Assembly: GCA_003523185.1 (NCBI GenBank)
Contig: DPGN01000084.1
Span: 1 to 13,437 of the forward strand
Direction of reading: 5' to 3'
Source: Halieaceae bacterium
Lineage (GTDB): Bacteria; Pseudomonadota; Gammaproteobacteria; Pseudomonadales; Halieaceae
Length of the DNA stretch: 13,437 bases
The notes under the pieces were generated by a model. It saw only the letters and a list, made by a program, of their open reading frames with translations, ran no database searches and had not been told where the DNA came from. A program made the position numbers and the translations under genes. Shown here piece after piece: positions 6,229 to 13,054 of the stretch. The stretch's first letter is position 1; every line of letters begins with the position of its first letter.

Positions 6229-8226
6229 ATGGAAAAGGCATTAACAGGACTGGTTTCTTGGGTCGACGCGCGTCTTCCTATCACGCGAGCGTGGGACACC
6301 CACATGGGCAAGTACTACGCACCCAAGAACTTTAACCTCTGGTACTTCTTTGGTGTGTTCTCACTCCTGGTATTGGTTAACCAGCTGTTAACCGGCATTT
6401 GGTTGACAATGAGTTACACGCCGACCGCTGAAGCGGCTTTCGCATCGGTTGAGTACATCATGCGCGATGTCGAATACGGCTGGTTGCTGCGGTACATGCA
6501 CTCGACGGGGGCATCTGCGTTCTTCATTGTCGTTTACATGCACATGTTCCGAGCAATGATGTACGGCTCTTACCAAAAGCCGAGAGAACTCATCTGGATC
6601 TTCGGCATGCTCATTTTCGTTGTGTTGATGGCTGAAGCATTTGTGGGCTACGTACTTCCATGGGGCCAGATGTCCTACTGGGGTGCGCAGGTCATTATTT
6701 CGCTGTTTGGTGCAATCCCGGTCGTAGGTGAAGACATCACGACGTGGATTCGTGGCGACTATCTGTTGTCAGGTATTACGTTGAACCGCTTCTTCGCGCT
6801 CCACGTGGTTGCTCTTCCCATTGTGTTGTTGGCGCTGGTTGTTCTGCACATTCTCGCATTACACGAAGTGGGTTCTAACAACCCCGACGGTGTTGAAATC
6901 AAGAAGCACAAGGATGAGAACGGCATTCCTCTGGATGGCATCAAGTTCCACCCGTACTACTCGGTTCACGACATTCAGGGCATTGCGGTCTTCCTATTTT
7001 TCTTCTGCGGCATCCTTTTCTTTGCACCGGAAATGGGAGGATTCTTCCTGGAGCTGGCGAACTTCGAGGAAGCGAATGCGCTGAAGACTCCTTCACACAT
7101 CGCGCCGGTCTGGTACTACACGCCGTACTATTCGGTGTTGCGCGCTGTTCCCGACAAGTTTTGGGGGTTCATCGCGTTTGCAGCGTCTGTAGCGATTCCG
7201 TTCGCGCTGCCATGGATTGACCGAAACCCTGTGCGATCTTGGCGTTACAGAGGCATGCTCAATCGCGTCATGCTGCTCGGCTTTGTCATCAGCTTCATCA
7301 TTCTGGGTGTGCTCGGAGTTAAAGCGCCGACTGAGAGCCGCACGCTGCTCGCGCAGATTTGTACGATTTACTACTTCGTTTTCTTCCTTGGCATGTACTG
7401 GTGGTCTACTTGGGATAAGACCAAAGAGGTACCAGATCGCATTACCATGGATGGCGGTATGGGCTTCGGTAAGAATGTGGCCACGCTTGCAGTGGTTGCC
7501 GTTCTGACCTGGTTGCCACTCAAGGCTGTGGGCGCTGAGTCCGCTTACGACTGTGGCAGCATCCCATGCGACGAGTTCGTGGCGGATGCGAGCGATCAAG
7601 CGTCGCTACAGCACGGTGCGGCGTTGTATGCCAACTACTGTGCTGGATGTCACTCACTTCAGTACTCGCGTCACAATCGCGTAGCCAAGGATCTGGGTAT
7701 CCCGGAAGATCTGTACCGTGAGCACTTGCTGCTAGACCCAGACCAGAAGATTGGGGCCTTGATGGACATCAGCATGGATAAAGATGTCGCCAAAGGATGG
7801 TTTGGCGCGGCGCCACCCGACCTGACACTTATTTCCCGCGCGAAAAAGCCCGAGTACCTCTACACATATCTTCGAACGTTCTATCAAGATGATTCGCGGC
7901 CCTATGGAGTGAACAATTTGGTGTATCCAAATGTAGGCATGCCACACGTGCTTCTAGAACTTCAGGGATTACCGCAGTGCGTTAACGCTGACGAAAGCCA
8001 CGCGGATGAAGGTCACTGTGATTCACTCGAAGTGGCGTCTGCCGGCATTATGACGACGGACCAGTTTGATGATGCTATGTACGACTTGGTGAACTTCCTG
8101 GCGTATACCGCGGAGCCGTTCAAGCAGACCCGAATTGAAATGGGTAAAAAGGTCATGCTGTTCCTCGCGATCTTCTTCATTATCGCGTGGGCACTGAACC
8201 GCGAATACTGGAAAGACGTGCACTAA
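6229..8226 (+). CDS. petBC: Fused cytochrome b and cytochrome c1 of the bc1 complex
   Basis: One 665-codon frame encodes both remaining catalytic bc1 subunits. Residues 1 to about 408 are a complete cytochrome b: haem ligand pairs are His91/His105 and His192/His207, the second pair with 14 intervening residues, and the Qo motif is PVWY (293-296). Residues from about 411 are a complete cytochrome c1. They begin with a signal-like hydrophobic segment (414-432) and a likely signal peptidase site after AVGA (433-436). Then come the haem motif CAGCH (471-475), the probable axial Met571 in PNVGMPH, a C-terminal anchor (641-656) and the ending REYWKDVH. Normally these are two genes; in Bradyrhizobium fbcH a fused precursor is cleaved into b and c1. 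Cleavage after Ala436 would give a mature c1 of about 229 residues. GGAGG (6216-6220) precedes the ATG, and a strong terminator follows. Internal ATGs at 7447 and 7459 have no good ribosome binding site. Confidence 0.96.
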   Translation: MEKALTGLVSWVDARLPITRAWDTHMGKYYAPKNFNLWYFFGVFSLLVLVNQLLTGIWLTMSYTPTAEAAFASVEYIMRDVEYGWLLRYMHSTGASAFFIVVYMHMFRAMMYGSYQKPRELIWIFGMLIFVVLMAEAFVGYVLPWGQMSYWGAQVIISLFGAIPVVGEDITTWIRGDYLLSGITLNRFFALHVVALPIVLLALVVLHILALHEVGSNNPDGVEIKKHKDENGIPLDGIKFHPYYSVHDIQGIAVFLFFFCGILFFAPEMGGFFLELANFEEANALKTPSHIAPVWYYTPYYSVLRAVPDKFWGFIAFAASVAIPFALPWIDRNPVRSWRYRGMLNRVMLLGFVISFIILGVLGVKAPTESRTLLAQICTIYYFVFFLGMYWWSTWDKTKEVPDRITMDGGMGFGKNVATLAVVAVLTWLPLKAVGAESAYDCGSIPCDEFVADASDQASLQHGAALYANYCAGCHSLQYSRHNRVAKDLGIPEDLYREHLLLDPDQKIGALMDISMDKDVAKGWFGAAPPDLTLISRAKKPEYLYTYLRTFYQDDSRPYGVNNLVYPNVGMPHVLLELQGLPQCVNADESHADEGHCDSLEVASAGIMTTDQFDDAMYDLVNFLAYTAEPFKQTRIEMGKKVMLFLAIFFIIAWALNREYWKDVH

Positions 8227-8251
8227 TCCGTCTCGACGGGCATAATTACAA

Positions 8252-8280
8252 AAAGGCGGAGCTTGCTCCGCCTTTGTTTT
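8252..8280 (+). terminator. Intrinsic terminator after petBC
   Basis: AAAGGCGGAGC (8252-8262) pairs perfectly with GCTCCGCCTTT (8265-8275), followed by GTTTT. The formal two-base loop would open to four. The A-rich 5' flank means it could also work on the minus strand. It closes the petA-petBC unit. The sspA start is only 24 bases further on, so sspA is transcribed by read-through or from a promoter near or before the hairpin; CATAAT at 8241-8246 is one possible -10 but has no clear -35. Confidence 0.88.
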
Positions 8281-8304
8281 CTCTCATTCCGCTCGGAGTT
8301 CTTC

Positions 8305-8958
8305 ATGAAGTTAGCCGATGATGCGTCAGGGGCTGTAGCTAAACGCTCAGCAATGACCCTCTTTTCTGATAGCACCAGCCACTACAGCCACCGCGTGCGC
8401 ATTGTATTGGCCGAGAAAGGTGTGTCGGTTGATCTCGTTGAAAGCGAAGACGGTGTACCAGTGCCCGAGCTGGGTGACTTAAACCCCTACAACACCATGC
8501 CTACACTCATTGATCGAGATTTGGTTCTCTATGAGTCAAAAGTCATGATGGAGTACTTGGACGAGCGCTTCCCGCATCCTCCGCTGCTACCGGTTTATCC
8601 TGTGGCTCGGGCAGAGAGCCGGCTCTTTATGTACCGAGTTGAGCGCGACTGGTGCTCGCTGGTCGACACGATTCTTCATTCCTCTAAAGGCAGTGATGTT
8701 GCCGTTGCTCGTCGCGACCTGGGTGACAGTTTGACGGCGCTATCGCCAATCTTTGCTGAGAAGTCTTTCTTCATGAGCGAGGAATTCACGCTCGTAGACT
8801 GTTGTATTGCCCCTATTTTGTGGCGCCTACCTGCGCTAGGTGTGGATATCAAGGCGAGCAAGCAAACCAAGCCCTTGTACGGGTACATGGATAGTCTTTT
8901 CGGTAGAGAGGCGTTCCAGGAAAGCCTGTCGATACAAGAGCGAGAAATGCGCACTTGA
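8305..8958 (+). CDS. sspA: Stringent starvation protein A (GST-fold RNA polymerase-binding regulator)
   Basis: This 217-residue protein has a thioredoxin-like N-terminal domain and an all-helical C-terminal domain, as in glutathione S-transferases, but SspA proteins lack transferase activity. SspA binds RNA polymerase and sigma-70 and affects stationary-phase, acid-stress and virulence gene expression. Family segments include AKRSAMTLFS (12-21), HRVRIVLAEKGV (29-40), YESKVMMEYLDERFPHPPL (76-94) and VYPVARAESRLFMYR. The functionally important Pro-His-Pro surface motif is intact at residues 90-92. The ATG at 8305 is chosen over a TTG at 8263 because CGGAG (8294-8298) lies six bases before it and the TTG falls inside the terminator hairpin. 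An ATG at 8353 (MTLFS) is possible, but the KRS residues before it are conserved in E. coli. It is cotranscribed with sspB, 16 bases downstream. Confidence 0.97.
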   Translation: MKLADDASGAVAKRSAMTLFSDSTSHYSHRVRIVLAEKGVSVDLVESEDGVPVPELGDLNPYNTMPTLIDRDLVLYESKVMMEYLDERFPHPPLLPVYPVARAESRLFMYRVERDWCSLVDTILHSSKGSDVAVARRDLGDSLTALSPIFAEKSFFMSEEFTLVDCCIAPILWRLPALGVDIKASKQTKPLYGYMDSLFGREAFQESLSIQEREMRT

Positions 8959-8974
8959 ACTAGGAGAGACTCGA

Positions 8975-9367
8975 GTGACGCCAAGTAAACCCTACGTTGT
9001 TCGAGCTATCTACGACTGGATTGTAGATAATAATTGCACCCCCCATGTACTGATCGATGCAGCCACTGATGGCGTTGTCGTGCCCGAGGATTATGTCACC
9101 GACGGGCAAATTGTTTTGAATGTATCACCCACAGCAGTGGTGAGCCTTCATCTAGGTAATGATGCGGTGTCCTTCAGCGGTCGGTTTGGCGGCGTACCAC
9201 TCAATGTCTTTTTACCTCTCGACAGCATCTTAGGCATTTACGCACGTGAAAATGGGCAGGGCATGATCTTTGATGACGACGAGCTTGGCGATCCCACGCC
9301 ACCGCCGGATCCGGACCCAATTGGTCCAGGCTCTGCCCGAAGACCTTCCTTGAAGCTCGTTAAGTAG
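8975..9367 (+). CDS. sspB: SspB, ClpXP protease specificity adaptor
   Basis: SspB binds ssrA-tagged proteins and hands them to ClpXP; in E. coli it also delivers the RseA fragment made during the sigma-E response. This protein has 130 residues. The substrate-binding domain covers about 1-100 and shows RAIYDWIVDNNCTPHVLID (10-28), DGQIVLNVSPTAV (43-55), the RFGG block (70-73) and IYARENGQGMIF (88-99). A short acidic, proline-rich linker (about 101-121, with DPTPPPDPDP) leads to the C-terminal ClpX-binding motif RRPSLKLVK, comparable to RPALRVVK in E. coli. The linker is much shorter than the roughly 45 residues of E. coli SspB (165 residues in total). The GTG at 8975 is chosen because AGGAGAG (8962-8968) stands six bases before it and the family N-terminus begins there. 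The open frame further upstream overlaps sspA and is not coding. Confidence 0.96.
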   Translation: MTPSKPYVVRAIYDWIVDNNCTPHVLIDAATDGVVVPEDYVTDGQIVLNVSPTAVVSLHLGNDAVSFSGRFGGVPLNVFLPLDSILGIYARENGQGMIFDDDELGDPTPPPDPDPIGPGSARRPSLKLVK

Positions 9368-9394
9368 AAATTCCCTAACGGAAATGCAGCGGGA

Positions 9395-9937
9395 TTACGC
9401 GCCGAAGAGATGTGTCTCCGTCACGCGCGCCATGGTAAGTGCGGTAATGTTTGACAGGCTGTAGCGCATCTGTGCGTCAGACTCAGTAAAGCTCAAGCTC
9501 ATCGTTGGGCCCTGCGTTCCAACCCAAAACACCTGAATATCGCGCTGCTGCGCCGCTATGCTCAGTGTATTTACATCGTCAGGCGTTAGTTGCGACCCCC
9601 AAACGACAGCGACGTCCCCCGGTTGCCCCAAGCTGTTTAACTCTCGTGTCACCCACGATACGCCAGCACCCGCAGGTTCCGCTCGTGTGGCTGTGAGCTC
9701 AATGATGGGTAGGGATGGCCGTTCTAACCACACCCCGTCACGAATGAGCTGGCAAAAAGACAAGGCAGTAGATGCATCTAAACCTACGCCGACAGAGAAG
9801 ACCTTTTTTTCTGACACGATGGCATTGGCAAGATGAGCTGCTGCCGTATCGCAGACATCAGCGATCGTATCCGCAGACAAGCTCAAATATTCGATGTGCT
9901 CATGGAACAGTTTTGCGACGGTGTCAAAATTACTCAT
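9395..9937 (-). CDS. diaA: DiaA-like SIS-domain protein, short and with a degenerate SIS loop
   Basis: This 180-residue protein has a SIS (sugar isomerase) fold and occupies the diaA position next to yraN. E. coli DiaA binds DnaA and promotes timely initiation of replication; the related GmhA is sedoheptulose-7-phosphate isomerase. The ERPSLPII segment (72-79) matches DiaA ERPSLPAI, and RELNSLGQPGDVAVV (98-112) matches RALGHAGDVLLA. The phosphosugar loop, GNGxSAA in relatives, is GVGLDAST (50-57) here, so isomerase activity is unlikely. The protein stops at ETHLFGA, where DiaA continues through about 15 more helical residues with a CLCDLID segment; the E. coli protein has 196. No frameshift that would restore that helix was found. 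The start codon overlaps the yraN end by eight bases and has no clear ribosome binding site, so it probably depends on coupling. DnaA binding is inferred from position only. Confidence 0.72.
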   Translation of the reverse strand: MSNFDTVAKLFHEHIEYLSLSADTIADVCDTAAAHLANAIVSEKKVFSVGVGLDASTALSFCQLIRDGVWLERPSLPIIELTATRAEPAGAGVSWVTRELNSLGQPGDVAVVWGSQLTPDDVNTLSIAAQQRDIQVFWVGTQGPTMSLSFTESDAQMRYSLSNITALTMARVTETHLFGA

Positions 9938-10307
9938 AGTTCGGGTGCTCGGCTAAGCCAAAGGCTCCTTTTAGCCACTGCGCGCTTACACTGCCGCGGG
10001 GGCCGTCAAACGCGATGATGTCAAACCGACAATATCGATTGCAATAGTCCTCATGCGACGCCAGAAATATTTGAGCTGTCATCAATACCTTCTGCTGCTT
10101 GGCGGGAGACACCGACGCCAGGGCTGAGCCGAAGTCGGAGCGGCTACGGTATCGCACTTCAATGAATGTCAGCCTGTCGCTATCAAGGGCTACCAGATCG
10201 ATTTCCCCGAATCGACAGGTGTAATTGCGCGCGATAACAGCCGCTCCCCTCGATTCGATCAGCTGGCAAGCGCGTTCCTCCCAGTGGGCCCCGCTTGAGT
10301 AAGTCAT
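9930..10307 (-). CDS. yraN: YraN family protein (UPF0102, predicted endonuclease-like fold)
   Basis: This 125-residue protein belongs to UPF0102, small proteins with a restriction-endonuclease-like fold; the function has not been settled. Family motifs are an N-terminal GAHWEERACQLIESRG (6-21), RNYTCRFGEIDLVALD (27-42) with the GEID core at 34-37, FIEVRYRSR (48-56) and RFDIIAFDG near 94-102. In a PD-(D/E)XK reading, Asp37 and Glu50 would bind metal, and Arg52 stands where the family usually has Lys. GGAGG at 10317-10321 (read on the minus strand) lies nine bases before the ATG at 10307. It is the middle gene of the lpoA-yraN-diaA unit: 33 bases separate it from lpoA and it overlaps the start of the diaA-like gene by eight bases. 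The order is the same in E. coli (yraM-yraN-diaA). Confidence 0.93.
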   Translation of the reverse strand: MTYSSGAHWEERACQLIESRGAAVIARNYTCRFGEIDLVALDSDRLTFIEVRYRSRSDFGSALASVSPAKQQKVLMTAQIFLASHEDYCNRYCRFDIIAFDGPRGSVSAQWLKGAFGLAEHPNYE

Positions 10308-10340
10308 GGGTATAAACCTCCATCCAATGGCTTAGTGTCA

Positions 10341-12131
10341 TCAGATGGAGCGGGGGCGTCCTCTGGAAAAAACAACCGATTTTAGTCGGCGACGCACATT
10401 ACCCTTCGAATCAACGCTCAGATCACCTGTTTCACCAAACATTAGGGTGCCACGAGTTCGGCTTGCCTGGCTAAAGTGGTCTACCAGCCCTGCTGCATCG
10501 GCGCCCAGGGCATGTAGAGGTATCGAAGTGATTGTGGATGACCCGAGTGCACTAGGCGGTAGCACAAACTTGATGCCATTCAGGTCACGATTGGTAATGC
10601 CCTCATTGGACTCAAAGACGGATGAGGGCGCGAAGACAGGTAGCTTGCCAGCATAGTGAAAGCGCAGTAGTGGACGGATCTCACGCGCCATTTGTGCTGT
10701 GGGTGACAGTAGGACCACAGAGTCCACGTCCTCGCGTCGGCGTGCCTGCGTCTCTACCGGCGCATCAAAAGCGCGCTCAACCTCTTTTATTCTTGCCTCG
10801 CTACTGAGTGTCGCGAGGCTTCGCGCGATGGTCGCATTATCGGTTTCGTCAGGGGTGGTGAGCGCGGTTTCTCGGAGCGTCCCACCCAATGCACGCCATG
10901 AGGCTGAGAAAGCCCCCGTCATCCGACTTCCCCAACCGCTGTCAGGTGCAATAATCAGAGGGTTCCGAAGACCTTCAGCCCACACTAGGTGCGCAAGTTG
11001 CTCGGCTTCGTCCTCAGGCGCAAGACTCATACTGAGCATTTGCCATGCTAAATCCGTTTGATACTGCGACGTGTTTGTCTGTGTACTTCGGTTGAGCGCG
11101 AGGACTGGAACGGGTAGTGCCTTTGCAGTTGCCAGCTCCGCGACGCGCTCTTTAGTCAGTGGGCCTATGACAAAGTCAGCCCCTGATTCCAGAGCTTGGA
11201 CATAGGCCGCCATTCCTGTCACTGCGGCCTCGGTGTCGATAGTAATAATGTCGGGGCGCAGGCTCGCATCTCGGTAATTTGCGAATACGCCTTCCACGAT
11301 GCCATCTAGCGCAGTTTTCCCGGCGGTTTTTAGGCGACCACTGAGGGGGAGAAGTACAGCGATGCGGCGGGGCGGCTCACTCTCTAGCCAGGTTTGTAAT
11401 CCTGAGGGGAGCGAGAGTGGGCGAAGCCTCATTTGAGGATTTTCGCTTAGCCATTGAAGCACTGCGGGACGTCCCTGACGATAGGCGCGATTCAAGGATA
11501 GCCAGGCATGCCAGTCGCTGCTCGGCTCAGTTCGGCGAAGCTCAGAGGCAAGTCGCTGCTCGGTCGCCGCCGATAACAGATCGAAAATGGTCGAAGAGGT
11601 GACAGTTCCCGCGCCGGGCGCTTGAAGAGCCAATCGGTCAAGGGCTACTTTCGCCGCATCAACTGGCTGACCGGCCTCCCATAGTCTTCGTTGTCGCTCT
11701 GCGAGAAGCGCATCAAACTCTTCATCGTTATCGGGAGTAAGTGCGCCGAGTAGTTGGTTGGACTCATCGATATCGCCTTTCAACCACAGAAGTTGAGAGC
11801 GAATAAAAGCATCGGTCTTTGGCGAAATGAGCTCTGGGTCTACAGCATCCAGCTCCGTCAGTGCGAAAAGCCATCCCCGCTCCCGAGCTATCTGCTGGTT
11901 CCAAGAAACAATGCGGGCATCAAGCGGGTTAGTCTCATCGTCCGCTTTCTCGACTTTGTCTCGCGAGGTTATGGGGTAGTCGGTCACTGGCTCGCGAGGT
12001 TTTGGTGGCGCGGGTGGTGGTGTGGCGCAGGAAGCGATCAACATGAGCGCCAGTGCCATCAGCACAGATCGATGCAGTAGCGCCAATAAAGTGCGATTAT
12101 GCGCTGCGCTCGTTGAATATTTCGATGTCAT
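10341..12131 (-). CDS. lpoA: LpoA, outer-membrane lipoprotein activator of PBP1a
   Basis: LpoA sits in the outer membrane and reaches through the peptidoglycan to stimulate PBP1a. With the ATG at 12131 the protein has 596 residues. A signal peptide with a lipobox ending in IASC puts the lipidated cysteine at residue 35, followed by a proline-rich tether (ATPPPAPPKPREP). The N-terminal half is a helical, TPR-like region. The C-terminal half is a periplasmic-binding-protein type I fold, beginning at RRIAVLLPLSGRLKTAGKTA and including SGADFVIGPLTKERVAEL and RNPLIIAPDSGWGSRM. E. coli LpoA is longer (678), while the Pseudomonas protein is close to this size. An open frame upstream to 12290 crosses the divergent rsmI gene and carries no signal peptide at its start, so it was not used. 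Only weak ribosome-binding-site complementarity is seen. The gene heads an operon with yraN and the diaA-like gene. Confidence 0.94.
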   Translation of the reverse strand: MTSKYSTSAAHNRTLLALLHRSVLMALALMLIASCATPPPAPPKPREPVTDYPITSRDKVEKADDETNPLDARIVSWNQQIARERGWLFALTELDAVDPELISPKTDAFIRSQLLWLKGDIDESNQLLGALTPDNDEEFDALLAERQRRLWEAGQPVDAAKVALDRLALQAPGAGTVTSSTIFDLLSAATEQRLASELRRTEPSSDWHAWLSLNRAYRQGRPAVLQWLSENPQMRLRPLSLPSGLQTWLESEPPRRIAVLLPLSGRLKTAGKTALDGIVEGVFANYRDASLRPDIITIDTEAAVTGMAAYVQALESGADFVIGPLTKERVAELATAKALPVPVLALNRSTQTNTSQYQTDLAWQMLSMSLAPEDEAEQLAHLVWAEGLRNPLIIAPDSGWGSRMTGAFSASWRALGGTLRETALTTPDETDNATIARSLATLSSEARIKEVERAFDAPVETQARRREDVDSVVLLSPTAQMAREIRPLLRFHYAGKLPVFAPSSVFESNEGITNRDLNGIKFVLPPSALGSSTITSIPLHALGADAAGLVDHFSQASRTRGTLMFGETGDLSVDSKGNVRRRLKSVVFSRGRPRSI

Positions 12132-12180
12132 CACAAAAGAGCCGCCGAGTTTCCACTGATTGTACGTAGAGGAGCGTGAA

Positions 12181-13011
12181 TTGAAAGCCGCATTGTATGT
12201 TGTGCCCACACCCATCGGGAACATCGGTGATATGACACTGCGGTCAGTTGAAGTACTGCAGGCCGTCGATATGATTGCCGCCGAGGACACGCGGCACTCG
12301 CGAACGCTGCTTAATCACTACGAGATTACGACACCGGTTATCAGCTTTCACGAGCACAGCGGTGAAAGTGCAGCTATGGCGCTTGCGGAGCGAATCGCAG
12401 AAGGCGAGCGTATTGCACTAATCAGTGATGCGGGTACGCCGTTAGTTTCAGATCCTGGCTATCAACTTGTTCGAGCGGTACAAGCCAAGGGTATGCCAGT
12501 GGTGCCCCTGCCGGGGCCGTGTGCCGCAATTACGGCACTTAGCGCCGCAGGCTTGCCGACACACAGCTTTCAGTTTGTCGGATTTTTACCCTCTAAACAA
12601 AATGCCCGTCGTACGCGTCTTGATGCGCTGAAGTCCAGCGATTCAACGATTATTCTTTACGAGGCTCCTCATCGGATTCTCGGCTTGCTCGATGATGTTG
12701 AGGAGGTGTTGGGAGCGCTGCGCGAGGTCTGTATTGCGCGCGAGCTTACGAAAACATTCGAGACCATTCGCCGAGACACCGTGGCCGTTATTGGCGACTG
12801 GGTCAAAGCTGACGCCAACCAACAGCTCGGGGAGTTTGTTGTAATGATTGCGCCAGATACTCAGAAAGGAGAGGGCGTCAGCGATGAGGCGTCTAACTTA
12901 CTGCATACGCTGGCTGACGAGCTTCCCCCAAGAAAGGCCGCGCAGATAGTTGCGGATCACTACGGTCTGAAGTCTCGAGACCTCTACCAAATGCTAATTA
13001 GTCGAGAGTGA
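12181..13011 (+). CDS. rsmI: 16S rRNA (cytidine1402-2'-O)-methyltransferase RsmI
   Basis: RsmI 2'-O-methylates C1402 of 16S rRNA in the decoding centre with S-adenosylmethionine; RsmH adds the N4 methyl to the same base. This 276-residue protein has the tetrapyrrole-methylase fold. Motifs are YVVPTPIGN (6-14), AAEDTRHS (33-40), SDAGTPLVSDPGY (82-94), LPGPCAAITALSAAGLP (110-126), FVGFLPSK (132-139), ILYEAPHRI and ARELTKTFE. The start is taken as TTG at 12181 because AGAGGAG (12168-12174) lies six bases before it and the family N-terminus begins at once; a TTG at 12160 would add seven residues that include the Shine-Dalgarno sequence. It is divergent from lpoA with 49 bases between the starts, as in E. 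coli, so promoters must lie close to or inside the opposite gene. rnpB follows about 43 bases after the stop. Confidence 0.97.
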   Translation: MKAALYVVPTPIGNIGDMTLRSVEVLQAVDMIAAEDTRHSRTLLNHYEITTPVISFHEHSGESAAMALAERIAEGERIALISDAGTPLVSDPGYQLVRAVQAKGMPVVPLPGPCAAITALSAAGLPTHSFQFVGFLPSKQNARRTRLDALKSSDSTIILYEAPHRILGLLDDVEEVLGALREVCIARELTKTFETIRRDTVAVIGDWVKADANQQLGEFVVMIAPDTQKGEGVSDEASNLLHTLADELPPRKAAQIVADHYGLKSRDLYQMLISRE

Positions 13012-13020
13012 TTAGTTGCA

Positions 13021-13049
13021 TTGAGTCATTGCGTCCCGAGTGCTACCGT
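13021..13049 (+). promoter_or_regulatory. Candidate rnpB promoter with extended -10
   Basis: TTGAGT (13021-13026) and TACCGT (13044-13049) are 17 bases apart, and TGC immediately before TACCGT forms a TGn extension. This predicts a start near 13055-13056, where the RNase P RNA 5' end is expected. The hexamers themselves match the consensus only moderately. Confidence 0.4.
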
Positions 13050-13054
13050 CACTA

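Noticed and set aside
7447..7461. Separate internal start for cytochrome c1
   Set aside because: ATG codons at 7447 and 7459 are in frame, but no stop separates them from cytochrome b and only a weak GGATGG lies upstream, so a separate gene is not supported, though a secondary internal start cannot be excluded.
7093..7599. 168-codon minus-strand open frame opposite petBC
   Set aside because: It mirrors the cytochrome b coding sequence, has no family resemblance and no plausible ribosome binding site.
8263..8304. Upstream TTG start for sspA at 8263
   Set aside because: It falls in the loop of the petBC terminator and adds residues not found in SspA; the ATG at 8305 has a good ribosome binding site.
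8840..8974. N-terminal extension of sspB into sspA
   Set aside because: It overlaps conserved sspA codons in another frame and precedes a well-placed ribosome binding site and the family N-terminus at 8975.
9368..9394. Terminator between convergent sspB and the diaA-like gene
   Set aside because: Only a four-pair TTCC/GGAA hairpin is seen, without a T-run.
12132..12290. N-terminal extension of lpoA to an ATG at 12290
   Set aside because: It would overlap the divergent rsmI gene by 110 bases and would bury the lipoprotein signal peptide inside the protein.
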